Origin: Chryseobacterium antibioticum
GTDB lineage: Bacteria > Bacteroidota > Bacteroidia > Flavobacteriales > Weeksellaceae
Direction: 5' to 3'
DNA length: 41,564 nucleotides
Assembly (NCBI RefSeq): GCF_012927325.1
Contig: NZ_JABBGI010000036.1
Location: 1-41,564, forward strand
Shown here: positions 1 through 10,000 of the stretch, one piece after another
Numbering within the stretch: the stretch's first letter is position 1
Layout of the letters: the number at the start of each line of letters is the position of its first letter
Made by a program: the position numbers and the translations under genes
The notes under the pieces: generated by a model
Database searches by the model: none
The model's input: the letters and a program-made list of their open reading frames with translations, nothing else
Told to the model about the DNA's origin: nothing

Positions 1-115
1 ATAGTTTTCGATCATTGCTTAATCGTTTTGACACAACAGTATCGAGTTGGAAGTCTTTTAATTATATCGCTTTTATGGTTATAGCTCTGAACAAATTTTA
101 TAAATCTAAAAAAGT

Positions 116-601
116 TTAAATGACCTCGATATTAATATCTGATTTTTTATAAAAGTTCCATAGAAATTTTTTTAAATGGGATAAACAGGTTTTATAATTT
201 TTGAGAGTAGCTAGTGCATATTCTTTTCCAATGAGCTTTTCCATTCTGTTATTATGCTCTTGGAAAATTGGGAGTAAATAGCGTTCAGCCTCTTGTTTTC
301 CTGTCAAAAGATTTTTAACATCACCTGCGTCAAAGGATTCACCTGATAAAACCATGTTTCTTTCGATTTCAAGGATCTTTGACAGTAAAATGTCGAAATA
401 CTTGTTTATTGTGCGTGCCTCTTCGGAATAGCCTTTTAAACGGTTTATTTCCAAACTCCATTTAGATGCATCCACAGTTTTGCCTGTTGAGAATTCAGCT
501 TGTTTTCTATTAACTGTAATTCTTAAATAAACTGGGCCACACAAATTGCTTTTTGCTTTAGATTTTTTAGCATATAATAATACTGAAATTTTGGTGTTCA
601 T
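116..601 (-). pseudogene. Truncated tyrosine integrase (N-terminal part only)
   Basis: The 161 residues match the start of Bacteroidetes tyrosine recombinases. An arm-DNA-binding domain occupies about residues 1-90 (pattern VYLRITVNRKQAEFSTG followed by a W-containing strand). The beginning of the SAM-like core-binding domain follows at about 105-161 (YALATLKNYKTCLSHLKKFL). Full-length members are about 400 residues, so the rest of the core-binding domain and the whole catalytic domain (R-H-R-Y) are missing. The reading frame stops at TAA just after DINIEVI, and the remaining 115 bases of the window do not resume integrase sequence in any frame I checked. It lies about 250 bases from the 3' end of tRNA-Phe and reads away from it, the usual place for the integrase of a tRNA-targeted island. 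It probably cannot recombine DNA by itself. The family assignment is firm; the inactivity is inferred from the truncation. Confidence 0.8.
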
Positions 602-701
602 GATTATTGATTTTAAAGGTTAAATTACTTTTTGATGACCCGCTAGTCAAGATGTTCAAATTTTGAACAGGCTTGCTTTGATAGCGGGACTTTCGGAGAA
701 A

Positions 702-740
702 TTCGGTTACCTAAAAAATTAATAAGCTCAGGTAACTGAA
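702..740. repeat. Inverted repeat in attachment arm A
   Basis: TTCGGTTACCT at 702-712 faces AGGTAACTGAA at 730-740, complementary except for one base. The second arm-A copy carries AGGTAACCGAA at 28450-28460, the exact complement. The AGGTAAC motif recurs in arm B, so these may be integrase arm-binding sites. That role is inferred. Confidence 0.45.
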
Positions 741-852
741 AAGGGCACCTTTACTTTGAGAGAATTTGTTTTATTTTGATATATATATTCAAAAAAAATA
801 ACCCCTCAAATTGTACAATTTGAGGGGTTTTGTTAGAAATTGTTTAATTTCC
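729..852. repeat. Attachment arm A, copy 1 (tRNA side)
   Basis: This stretch is repeated in the same orientation at 28449-28569. By eye there are only a few substitutions and a short indel in an AT run. It includes the terminator palindrome at 800-829 and ends at the 18-bp core. Here it follows an intact tRNA-Phe (read on the minus strand), so tRNA-core-armA looks like an attL-type junction. Confidence 0.75.
791..829 (-). terminator. Terminator downstream of tRNA-Phe
   Basis: A perfect 30-base palindrome (800-829, starting AACCCCTCAAATTG) is followed on the minus strand by a run of T at 791-798. It should end the tRNA-Phe transcript. It belongs to arm A, so the incoming element appears to have supplied a replacement terminator for the tRNA. 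Confidence 0.75.
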
Positions 853-870
853 AGTGGTTTCTCCAGGAAT
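853..870. repeat. Attachment core, copy 1 (inside tRNA-Phe)
   Basis: AGTGGTTTCTCCAGGAAT covers the 3' end of tRNA-Phe (part of the T arm, the acceptor strand and the discriminator base). It is repeated exactly at 1417-1434 and 28570-28587. Use of a tRNA 3' end as core is typical of tyrosine-recombinase islands. Confidence 0.75.
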
Positions 871-927
871 CGAACCAGGGACACATGGATTTTCAATCCA
901 TTGCTCTACCAACTGAGCTAAGAAACC
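855..927 (-). tRNA. tRNA-Phe (anticodon GAA)
   Basis: Read on the minus strand, this 73-base sequence folds as a full cloverleaf. The acceptor GGTTTCT pairs with AGAAACC. The D arm GCTC...GAGC contains AGTTGGTA. The anticodon stem ATGGA/TCCAT encloses loop TTGAAAA with anticodon GAA, and the T loop is GTTCGATTC. The discriminator base is A, and CCA is not encoded (CTG follows), which is common in this phylum. A consensus promoter lies directly upstream and a strong terminator downstream. Its 3' end is the attachment core shared with two other sites in the window. Confidence 0.97.
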
Positions 928-953
928 AATTGTTTCGTTGTTTAACGTGGGTG

Positions 954-984
954 CAAAAGTATAATATTTTCTTATATCGCGCAA
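954..984 (-). promoter_or_regulatory. Promoter of tRNA-Phe
   Basis: On the minus strand, TTG at 984-982 and TACTTTTG at 961-954 are separated by 20 bases. This matches the Bacteroidetes primary sigma consensus TTG-N19/20-TAnnTTTG. Transcription would begin about 20 bases before the tRNA 5' end. Confidence 0.75.
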
Positions 985-1056
985 GTTTTTCTTCGATTTA
1001 TTTTGAAAAAGAGCTTTGGTGTAGGCTTTTTTATCCTTCAATAGTTTGGGAGTCAG

Positions 1057-1416
1057 TTATTTGAATTTAAATAAAATTTTACTAGTATTTTCATTTTTCC
1101 CCATTCCGGTCAAGTAATTTTCTAAAACTTCCATCTTTTTCGGTTTATTAAAACGTTTTGCTATAATTGGTATATTTTTAGGGCTTCTTCAGAGCTTTTC
1201 CTAAAGAAAGATATCTAAGCTGTACTGGGAGATAATACAGAAATTAAAATGATCCTTCGCTATTTCACTTTATAAGGCGTGAATTTTAAATTTAATAAAT
1301 TTAATTGCCCAAAAAGTACTTTCATCTTTTGTCGTTTAGAAAAAAATCTTATTGTTAAAGAAAATTCCGGGTTTCATAAGCACAAAAAAACCTCTAAAAT
1401 GAATTAGAGGTTTTAA
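1057..1416. other. Gene-poor flank with possible ORF tail and native terminator
   Basis: On the minus strand a short open frame (about 1057-1190) reads through KRFNKPKKMEVLENYLTGMG to a TAA stop. It begins after an in-frame stop with no start codon, so it may be the tail of a decayed gene; I do not recognise it. The rest shows no coding signal. A hairpin at 1387-1396/1405-1414 ends the stretch (listed separately). Confidence 0.3.
1383..1414 (-). terminator. Probable native tRNA terminator stranded next to core copy 2
   Basis: AAAACCTCTA (1387-1396) and TAGAGGTTTT (1405-1414) form a 10-bp stem, followed on the minus strand by a T run. It lies immediately downstream (minus strand) of the 18-bp tRNA 3'-end copy at 1417-1434, as a tRNA terminator should. 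The tRNA body that would precede it is missing here. This supports an attR-type junction. Confidence 0.65.
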
Positions 1417-1434
1417 AGTGGTTTCTCCAGGAAT
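1417..1434. repeat. Attachment core, copy 2 (attR-like)
   Basis: Exact 18-bp copy of the tRNA-Phe 3' end. On one side it has the native-looking terminator at 1383-1414 and on the other arm B. The combination armB-core-terminator is what integration at a tRNA leaves at the far end of an island. Confidence 0.75.
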
Positions 1435-1511
1435 ATATGTTTTCTTTCTTATAGCCTTTTAATAAATGTTTTAAGAAAATTGATTTTATTAGGTAACCTA
1501 ATATTCCATCT
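1435..1511. repeat. Attachment arm B, copy 1
   Basis: These 77 bases recur in direct orientation at 28588-28664 with about five mismatches by eye, and similarity ends abruptly after them. The arm contains the palindrome TTAGGTAACCTAA at 1489-1501, conserved in the second copy. Confidence 0.75.
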
Positions 1512-2031
1512 AGAAAATTTTAACAAATATTCTCAAATTGTATAACAAATGTAATAACTTTTTGATTTATGAGCAAGTTTCTACACACTAATATCATTTA
1601 GGTCAAATTCTTCAACAAAACAATAATAAAGTAATCGGGTAATCATTATTACAAGATCTTTCTCCATTATGACTTAATTGAATATAGATAGAGTTAGTTT
1701 TATTATTTGGTCTTGGCAGAGTGAGAGATAAGATACTTTCTCTCCAAAAAGTTTTGTTTTGAGTCCGGCTATTTAATCATTTTACTCTTTCTTTATTGGA
1801 AATAGTAAAATGTCCTTCAAGAACAGATATATAATAACGGTCTTAGAAGAATATGTCCAATTGTAAATTAGCAAAATAAGTATAAAAATGAATTATAAAT
1901 TTTAGAACAGCAAACTATATTACTCATAGTATAGAATCTCTTTGGCAATATTGAGTAAAAGTATCGGATGAAACAATTTCTGCTTTGAAATAAATTGAAT
2001 TTTGGCTTGGACATCCAAAGAAATTCAAAGT
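1512..2031. other. Decayed intergenic DNA
   Basis: No intact gene. On the minus strand about 1612-1775 is open for roughly 54 codons without a start and ends in TGA (contains SLTLPRPNNKTNS), perhaps the tail of a lost gene. I see nothing else I can name. Confidence 0.25.
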
Positions 2032-2159
2032 ATGCTTGATGAAATCAATTCAATAACAACAGTAAATAATTTTGAGTACTCAGTTGAAGGAGATCACTTA
2101 TAATAGTTTCAGATAAAGAAGAAATTATTGCTTAGGAAGCCGTTTTATGTTGTGTATAG
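2032..2159 (+). pseudogene. Remnant of a small gene, possibly an orphan immunity gene
   Basis: The plus strand reads MLDEINSITTVNNFEYSV and on to EGDHL, then a stop. After a frame change it continues IVSDKEEIIA, a stop, and EAVLCCV. The acidic composition and the intrinsic terminator about 45 bases later suggest the end of a former gene. Family unknown. Comparison with broken immunity genes elsewhere in the window is by style only. Confidence 0.3.
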
Positions 2160-2203
2160 TAAGTATTCCTAGTTTTTTTGATCAAAGTCTTACGGAATTT
2201 ATT

Positions 2204-2233
2204 AACTATGCTATTTTTAGCATAGTTTTTTTA
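2204..2233 (+). terminator. Rho-independent terminator
   Basis: AACTATGCTA (2204-2213), loop TTTT, and TAGCATAGTT (2218-2227), then a T run. It would isolate the giant-protein operon from anything upstream. Confidence 0.85.
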
Positions 2234-2288
2234 TTAGACTATAATGAAAATTTCAAGTTTTTAATCTTTACTTTTAGAATTAAAGATA

Positions 2289-2296
2289 TATTTTTG
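2289..2296 (+). promoter_or_regulatory. Candidate promoter of the giant-protein operon
   Basis: TATTTTTG at 2289-2296 fits the TAnnTTTG -7 element and lies 24 bases before the start codon at 2320. The expected -33 TTG is absent (TTTA is at the expected distance), so the call is moderate. Confidence 0.45.
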
Positions 2297-2319
2297 CAAA
2301 AACACAACAAAAACACAGA

Positions 2320-5300
2320 ATGAAAAAAATATTTACTATTTTTTTAGCTATCTTATTGTTATTTTCAGGCAAAATTGTAGCTAAAACTACAATACACATA
2401 GATTCTACCAAATTCTCCCAAACGGTAAATTTTAAGAAATTAGAAAAAAAAACATTTTCAAAAGAACGTTCAGATCAATTTTTATCACTCATTGATAACG
2501 ATCCTGAAACTGATGCTGAAATAGGGAAGGCTATGGGTGCATTTAACGAAATTGAAAGCAGCGGAAACTTCACCAATCTTATCAACCCCAACGAGCTTAC
2601 CGAGCTTCCGATAGGGTTGAGAGAAAATATATCCAATGTAGAATATGGTATTGTTATTACCAAAGCCAAATTCACCCCTGGATATGCCTTAATTAATGTA
2701 TATGCCCGTGTTGTAACACCTCAGCAAGGAATTGAAGGAGGCAAAAAAACTTTATATTTCGGAGCCGAAGATGTTAAGCTTTCTTATAACGGAAAGATTA
2801 TCGGAGACGCCAAATTGTCGCTGCTTGGCGATATCAATATGCCCTTTAATCAGAACCAGTGGATGCTTACCCTTGAAGGAGGGAGAATTAATAAGCTGAA
2901 CGGAGGAAGTGTCAATGACAATACTTACGTAATCATTGATTGCGACGGTATAAAAGAGTTAGCCTTAAAAGGCAATGTACAGATATCCAGAAATGTTTTG
3001 GTTCCTTTAGATAATAACGGCAGTGTTTTACCTGAGCTTGGAACTAATGGACAAACCAACAGAGTTCGTGGAGATTTTGCTTTTAAAGCCACAGATTGGA
3101 ATGATATTTTGGTAAAAGTAAGTATTACACCATTTGCCATTACCTCTCAAATCAAAAATCAGGATAAAGGATACTTTTCATTTTTTGTAAATAATGCCGT
3201 TTTAGATTTGAGTGACTTGCGGACTGATCCAAGTGTGATGTTCCCTCAATATTATAATACCCACGGATATCTAATTGGTGGAACAGAATCTTGGCGGGGA
3301 TTATATGTTCAAACTCTAAACATCGGATTACCTCAGGAATTTAAAACGGAAGACCACATTGACAGCAGAGTTTCTTTTGAAGCAAATAATCTTCTGATCG
3401 ATTCATATGGTGTATCAGGAAATTTTGCGGCCAATAATGTATTTCCGATTGACAGAGGGATAACCAATAAAGAAAATGCATGGAGATATTCTCTGGATAA
3501 GATCGGGGTGGATTTAGCAGCTTCTAAAATTGTAGGCGCTAACTTAGAAGGGACCATTCAATTACCTATTCAAAAAAATGATGACAATCAAAATACTGAT
3601 ATTCCAAAATATTTAGGATATCGTGGAATGATAACCGAAGAGGAGTATTTAATTTCTGTTACTACTTTTGATAAAATTAAATTTGATATTTGGAGTGCCA
3701 AGGCATTGATCGATACAGGATCAACGATTGAGATGCGGGTAAAAAACCGCGAATTTTTACCCAAAGCTATTCTTAACGGCAGTCTGGATATTGGAGCCAA
3801 TGCAAAATATGCAGAAAGCAGTGACCCTAATGAAAAGAAAGATGCTGATTTTAAAGGGGTAAAGTTTCAAGGCTTAACGTTACAAACAAAAGCACCCTAC
3901 ATAACAGCACAGTATTTTGGGGTTAAAGGTGAACAAAAATTAGCCAATTTTCCGGCAAGTATCAAAGATATAGTCATTATTGCAGATGGCTCACAGGTTA
4001 GTTTGGGATTTGATGTTACGGTAGGTCTGCAGGAAGAGCGTTTCTCAGCTACCGGGGGAATGATGATAAGAGGTCTTATTACTAACGAAAATAATAAGCA
4101 AAGATGGAAATATGATGGTTTTAATTTAACCAAATTGGGACTTCGGAATGTTGATATCGGTGTGGCAATCGTTTCTGGTGAATTTCAGATTATGCGGAAA
4201 GATCCATTATACGGAGATGGATTTACGGCGCACCTGAATGCAAAGATTAAAGGAATTAAAGGAATTGAAGTAGATGTTAATGCTGCTTATGGATTTAGTA
4301 CTTTCAGATATTGGGGATTCGAAGGTTCAGTGAAGGGCCTTAAGATCCAGGCAACCGCTTTAACGATTACAGGATTTACAGGTGGAGCATTCTATCACAT
4401 GATTCCGGATAGGGATATGAGTTTGAATCCCGCTTATGCTAATAAAGCATTGGTCTTAAAACCAGATAATACAGTAGGCTTGGCACTAAGAGCCGGAATT
4501 TACGGTTCGATCGCCGACGAAAAAGCAGTCAGTATAATGGCTGGATTTAATATTTCCACCAATCCCAATGGAGGTTTAGCTAATATAGGATTCATTGGAG
4601 AAGCTGTTGTTATGGCAGATTTGTCCAAACTGGTGCCGGGAGATCCTTTGGCAGGTGTTAAAGACAAGTTTAAAGAAATGACAGGAAAGTCAGAATTTTT
4701 GAACAAGTTAAAAGATAATAAGACTGTAAATTCTTTTCTGGATACCAAGGCTGTTGACGAGCAATATCCGGTAACAGAAAAAGTAGAGGGAGCAATTTAT
4801 GCAAAGCTTGCTATGAATTACGATTTCAACAATAGCGTTTTTCATGCAAGTCTGGATGTTTTTGTAAATGTAGCTAACGGAATTATCAAAGGTATCGGTC
4901 CAAATGGCAGAGCCGGTTGGGCAGTAGTTCACGTTGCTCCCGATGAATGGTATATGCATATCGGTACGCCAACTGATATGATTGGATTGAAAGTTGGTCT
5001 GGGAAGTTTTTATCTCCAATCCGGCAGTTATTTTATGGTAGGAAACCGTATTCCGGGAAGTCCGCCGCCACCTCCGGAAGTTGCTGAGATTTTAGGGCTT
5101 CAGCTGAATGACCTTGATTATATGAGCAGCCTTAACGCTTTAGGGGATGGAAAAGGATTTGCATTCGGAACCCACCTGAAATTTGATACCGGAGATATGA
5201 CCGCTTTATTCCTTTACGCCCGTTTTCAGGCAGGTTTAGGAACAGATATTATGCTGAAAAACTATGGTGAAGCCAAATGTTCAAACCGTGGAGGAGAGCA

Positions 5301-7017
5301 GATCGGTATCAATGGATGGTATGCCAACGGACAGGCTTATGTGTATTTACAGGGTGAGCTTGGAATTAAAATAAAACTTTGGTTTATCAAGAAAAAAATT
5401 CCGATTATCAAAGCCGGAGTTGCTTCTTTATTACAGGCAAAAGGACCTAACCCTTACTGGATTAGAGGATACCTTGGAGGGTATTACAACCTGCTCGGAG
5501 GTATGATTAAAGGTAGATTCAGATTCAAAATGGAATTTGGAGAAGAATGTGTACTGGAAAATTCTTCTGTCCTTGGAGGTATGAAGATCATTTCCGACCT
5601 TACTCCTAAGAAAGATGAAACAGATGTAGACGTATTTGTTATTCCGCAGGCAACTTTTGCTGTGCGGGTGAATGAACCTATTGTCATTCCTGAGGATGAT
5701 GGCGATCATACTTACAAAGTGGTGGTTGAAAAAATGACCATCATCGATGATCAGGGCAAAGAAATTAAGGGTATTGTAGAATATGCTAATTCTAAAGATA
5801 TTGCCAACTTTGTCTCTGAAGATATTCTTCCTCCAAATAAAACTCTGAAAGCAATTGCTCAGGTAAGCTTTATGGAGAAAAAGAACGGAATGTACGAAGT
5901 GGTAATGGTTGATGGGCAAAAAGCCATTGAGATCGAAGAAAGAACCTTTACAACAGGATCAGCACCAAATGTTATTCCTTTGAGTAATATTAAATATGCC
6001 TATCCGGTTCCTGAACAGGAGAACTATTACACAGGAGAAGCCAATACCGGTTATATAAAATTGAAGCGTGGACAGGATTATTTATTTGATGATCCAAACT
6101 GGAACACCGTAACCGCTTTTGCAGCTGAATCACCAACTGAAAGCAACTTCTCTTATAATGCCAATGATAATACGGTCAACTTCAATACCCCTAATCTTGG
6201 TAAACAGAAAGACTACACATTTGCGTTAATTGCCAAAAATAAAAATGGAAATAACGTTTCCACAGGAAATGATACGGTTGAAGAGACGGTAAAAACAGAA
6301 GAAAATACAGACGACTCTGCTGTATCCATAACGACGGAAGTGAAAAAAGCTCAAAGTCTTTCCAAAGATGGAGAGATCGAAAGGCTGGCCTATACTTTCA
6401 GAACCAGTAAGTATACTACTTTCGAAAACAAGCTGTCTTCATTGAACTTTAATCCATTGTGGATCAAATTAAGCTCCGATGTGGTTACCCTTCAGAATAA
6501 TATGAATGCTGATGAATATTTTGATGCCACTGAAATTTCAGGCTCAAAATATACAGACAATATGCCTCTTATTGATCTCACGGCATTAATGGATGATTCT
6601 TTTGCCAATAAATTTAAAGGATTGATTTACAACAATTATCCGATTGATGAGCTTACATTAAACAGAGCTGAAAGTGAAGATGATTTTGCAGGAATTCCAC
6701 CAACAAAAGCATTCCCTGTCTTTACTTCATATATGCAGTATTTAGGAAGCGATAAAGGAAACGGGTTCTTAAAACAAACGTTCCCGTTCAAATATGATTT
6801 GTTCAGCTATTATAAATCCGACTGGTATGAGCTGATTTCGAAAGCTGCGTCTAAATATGTAGGCTCTCCGGCTAATACAAGACCACAGATAATTAATACT
6901 TTGCTGGAATCAACTTATGGTATTATCCCTGAAACCAGATACAATGTGAAAGCTAAATATACGTTGCCGGGGAATAAACAGGGAACAGAAAAACAAATAA
7001 ACTATGAATTTAAATAA
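2320..7017 (+). CDS. Giant exported protein of unknown function (partner of the EndoU giant toxin)
   Basis: The protein has 1565 residues with a clear Sec signal peptide (MKKIFTIFLAILLLFSGKIVA, residues 1-21). The mature part looks beta-rich, with many short strands separated by Gly/Asn turns. A GSPPPPPEV stretch lies near residue 915. An Ig-like section at about 1105-1260 contains RTFTTGSAPNVIP, similar in style to bacterial Ig-like (Big_5 type) domains. There is no T9SS sorting tail, no lipobox and no recognisable catalytic motif. It starts 24 bases after a candidate -7 element and ends 54 bases before the EndoU giant protein, so the two are probably co-transcribed. Family unknown to me. 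A structural or chaperone-like role for its large neighbour on the cell surface is a guess from synteny. That it is a real exported protein is well supported. Confidence 0.85.
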   Translation: MKKIFTIFLAILLLFSGKIVAKTTIHIDSTKFSQTVNFKKLEKKTFSKERSDQFLSLIDNDPETDAEIGKAMGAFNEIESSGNFTNLINPNELTELPIGLRENISNVEYGIVITKAKFTPGYALINVYARVVTPQQGIEGGKKTLYFGAEDVKLSYNGKIIGDAKLSLLGDINMPFNQNQWMLTLEGGRINKLNGGSVNDNTYVIIDCDGIKELALKGNVQISRNVLVPLDNNGSVLPELGTNGQTNRVRGDFAFKATDWNDILVKVSITPFAITSQIKNQDKGYFSFFVNNAVLDLSDLRTDPSVMFPQYYNTHGYLIGGTESWRGLYVQTLNIGLPQEFKTEDHIDSRVSFEANNLLIDSYGVSGNFAANNVFPIDRGITNKENAWRYSLDKIGVDLAASKIVGANLEGTIQLPIQKNDDNQNTDIPKYLGYRGMITEEEYLISVTTFDKIKFDIWSAKALIDTGSTIEMRVKNREFLPKAILNGSLDIGANAKYAESSDPNEKKDADFKGVKFQGLTLQTKAPYITAQYFGVKGEQKLANFPASIKDIVIIADGSQVSLGFDVTVGLQEERFSATGGMMIRGLITNENNKQRWKYDGFNLTKLGLRNVDIGVAIVSGEFQIMRKDPLYGDGFTAHLNAKIKGIKGIEVDVNAAYGFSTFRYWGFEGSVKGLKIQATALTITGFTGGAFYHMIPDRDMSLNPAYANKALVLKPDNTVGLALRAGIYGSIADEKAVSIMAGFNISTNPNGGLANIGFIGEAVVMADLSKLVPGDPLAGVKDKFKEMTGKSEFLNKLKDNKTVNSFLDTKAVDEQYPVTEKVEGAIYAKLAMNYDFNNSVFHASLDVFVNVANGIIKGIGPNGRAGWAVVHVAPDEWYMHIGTPTDMIGLKVGLGSFYLQSGSYFMVGNRIPGSPPPPPEVAEILGLQLNDLDYMSSLNALGDGKGFAFGTHLKFDTGDMTALFLYARFQAGLGTDIMLKNYGEAKCSNRGGEQIGINGWYANGQAYVYLQGELGIKIKLWFIKKKIPIIKAGVASLLQAKGPNPYWIRGYLGGYYNLLGGMIKGRFRFKMEFGEECVLENSSVLGGMKIISDLTPKKDETDVDVFVIPQATFAVRVNEPIVIPEDDGDHTYKVVVEKMTIIDDQGKEIKGIVEYANSKDIANFVSEDILPPNKTLKAIAQVSFMEKKNGMYEVVMVDGQKAIEIEERTFTTGSAPNVIPLSNIKYAYPVPEQENYYTGEANTGYIKLKRGQDYLFDDPNWNTVTAFAAESPTESNFSYNANDNTVNFNTPNLGKQKDYTFALIAKNKNGNNVSTGNDTVEETVKTEENTDDSAVSITTEVKKAQSLSKDGEIERLAYTFRTSKYTTFENKLSSLNFNPLWIKLSSDVVTLQNNMNADEYFDATEISGSKYTDNMPLIDLTALMDDSFANKFKGLIYNNYPIDELTLNRAESEDDFAGIPPTKAFPVFTSYMQYLGSDKGNGFLKQTFPFKYDLFSYYKSDWYELISKAASKYVGSPANTRPQIINTLLESTYGIIPETRYNVKAKYTLPGNKQGTEKQINYEFK

Positions 7018-7071
7018 AGAGCTGACTCTTTATTTAATACTCAAAACAACAACAAGTAAGAACACAGAAAG

Positions 7072-10000
7072 ATGACTAAAAGTTATTTTAAATCATATAA
7101 AGAAATACTGACGAACTATTATTTAAGGTTTGTCACAGTATTTTTGATTACAGTTTTAGGCTTAATATCTACTCCTGTAAAATCCCAGCAGTATCCCGTT
7201 AAGTTAGTTCCTGTCGTAATACCACCATATAGTTTAAAAATAGGGGATTATTCAACAAGTACTGATAACAAGCTTCAGCTGCAGGTCCTAATGACCGATT
7301 TATTAGAACCTCAGCATCAGACGGGAATTAAATTTTCCCTGGAGGCAGGTTTAAATGCTGTTCCACTGGCTAGATCCAATGATTTTATTGTGGGCATGAA
7401 TCCTTTTATGCTCTATCCGGGTAACAATGTTACATTGACCAATGTAGACCTCAGATCCTTATTTGAACTACAGAATCTATCGGGGATCAATGCCGTTCAG
7501 TATTCCAAACCGTTGTCGGATGGCGTTTACCAGTTCTGCTTTCAGGCTTATGATTATTTTACTAAAAACAATCTTTCAGCTAAAACGTGTGCTACAGTGT
7601 TCATGGTTCAGTATGATCCGCCCATGCTTACGCTGCCACAAAATGCCGAAAAAGTTCAGGCGCTTTCACCTTACAGCGGAGGAGCTGGTATTGTGTTCCA
7701 ATGGATGCCCAGACAGATTGCTCCCAACACGAAATATATTTTTACCTTAAAAGAGCTTTGGGATCAGGGGCAAAGCCCTATTTCAGGATTTCTTTCTGCA
7801 CCTCCACTCTGGACCGAAGAAACTTATGCTCCTACCTTATATTATGGCATTGATAAGACTCAGCTGATACCGGGCAAGAGATATGCCTGGCAGGTACAGT
7901 CTAAATCAGGAAATCCTGTTTTGGGAGCGAATCCTACCGATGATAACGGAGTGTACAAAAACAATGGTTTGTCCGAAATTTTTTACTTTGATTATGTAGA
8001 AAACTGTGCCGTTCCGACACTTTTAATGGCTAAAAATGTAGGCAGGGGAAGGGTAGAACTTCAATGGAGCATTGCAGGTCAGCCGGCTGGTTTGTATAAT
8101 GTGCAGTACCGTAAAAAAGGAAGCACGGCAGAATGGGTAAGCCAGCAGAGTTATCAGGCTTCTGCCATTCTTACCGGACTGGAAGACCAAACCGAGTACG
8201 AATACCGTATCGGTTCTGTGTGTGGAAATACACAGACTTTTAATAACACCAATCCATTTGAAAACAGCAATTCCGGAGGAAACGCCTATTCATATAGCGG
8301 AATACAATATTTCACAACAGATGCCAATGATGTAGATAATAATTACCAGTGCGGGATTATGCCTGCCATTGATATCGCCAATAAAACTCCATTAAATACT
8401 CAATTAGGAAATAATGAAGTCTTTATGGCGGGAGATTTCCCTGTTACTGTATTATCAGCACAGGGAAGCGGAGTGTATACGGGAACAGGATATATTGAAG
8501 TTCCGTATTTGGCGGATACAAAAATTAAGGTAAGTTTTAACAACATTAAGCTCAATACAGATAAAAAGCTTATCGAAGGAGTTATTGAAACCACTTACGA
8601 TCCTAACGAATCTGCTGTGCATTATGCTTCGGGAGGTTTAGGAGAAACGTTCGGTGATGCAGGAGTAAAAGACGTTACTGTAAATTATGTGGTAACTGAT
8701 ATAAAGTATACGGCAACACCGCCACCGGGGAAAATTACTGTTTATGGAGATTTCGGAACAGGCGGAACCCCAAGCCAACAGGATTTCCCCGGAGGAAAAG
8801 ATTATCAGATCAAAGACAAAGAGGGTAATATCTGGACCGTTGATGAAAATGGTAACGTAACCAAAGTAGGTAAAGAGGCAGAAGGTGGTGCGTCGACTTC
8901 ATCAAATACAGAAGGCGTTACCGGAAGTGGAAATACAGCGGCTGTAAACCAATATACTGCAAAAGGTGTTAAAATCGAATGGAAAGAAGATGCCAATGGA
9001 AAATTCGCGTATGATACCGCAGATAAAACAAAACTTCCAAAATCTAAATACCCTTCAGTAAAAGATACAGAAAACAATACCGTATATGTACCTTATAAAG
9101 CTACGGTAAACAAACAAACTGAACTGTTTGATGCTAAAGTAACCATTACTGATCCAACGCTTAAAGATGCCAAAATTATCTTTAAAACGTTGAGCTTAGG
9201 GAAGGCCATTGAAGCTATAGAACTTAACAAAACAGATACAGAAAGAAATTACCAGCTAAAACTTCCGGGAACATTTGATTATGCAGAGGAAGAAGTGATT
9301 GCTGTACTGATGCCGAAAGAAAGTACCGGAAAACAACAGATCATCAGCAATTTCCGATTAGTACATTTAAGTCCTAAAACGGTCAATGTAAGCCTGGTGC
9401 CATTAGATGCCAATTCTCAATCTAAACTACAGGCACAGGGCAATAAGATCAATCAGATCTATAATAAGATCGGAGTCAACTTTACCGTAAAAGAAGAACC
9501 TGTTTTAGATATCAGCAGCATTGTAAGCGGTAATACGATAGGGAGTGAAGATTCTGACCTGATGAGTACATACAGCCCTCAGCAGCAGCAGATCAATGCA
9601 TTGTTTAAAACTACTTATGACAGGTATGTATTATTCGTTACCAACAAGACTTCTTCTACGGGTCAGAACGGGTATATGCGTCTGAACGGTCAGTTTGGAT
9701 ATGTGTACAACAATGCTCCACAGAAAACTGGTGCTCATGAGTTAGGTCATGGCGTATTTAAACTGGAACATCCTTGGAAAGCTTACCAGACAACAAAAGG
9801 AGCTACAGATCTGTTAACGGATTACAGTACAGGTGAAGAACTTTCTCATCTCGATTGGAAGCAGGTAAATGATCCTGCGTTTAAGCTGTATGCGTTCCAA
9901 GGGCAAAGTAGTGGGGAGTTTACAGATATTCAGCTAACCCCAGAATGGGAGCCTTTTAAATTTACGGGTTCAAATATTTATATTTCAGGAAATATAAAAT

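Noticed and set aside
840..1064. Open frames on both strands across 840-1064
   Set aside because: They overlap a complete tRNA-Phe and its promoter; coding is not credible.
1417..1511. Second tRNA-Phe at 1417-1434 or at 28570-28587
   Set aside because: Only the 18-bp 3' end is present; D arm, anticodon arm and 5' acceptor strand are absent, so these are attachment cores and not genes.
5431..5919. 162-codon minus-strand frame inside the 1565-residue gene
   Set aside because: It is the antisense shadow of a well-formed coding region with signal peptide and continuous frame on the plus strand.
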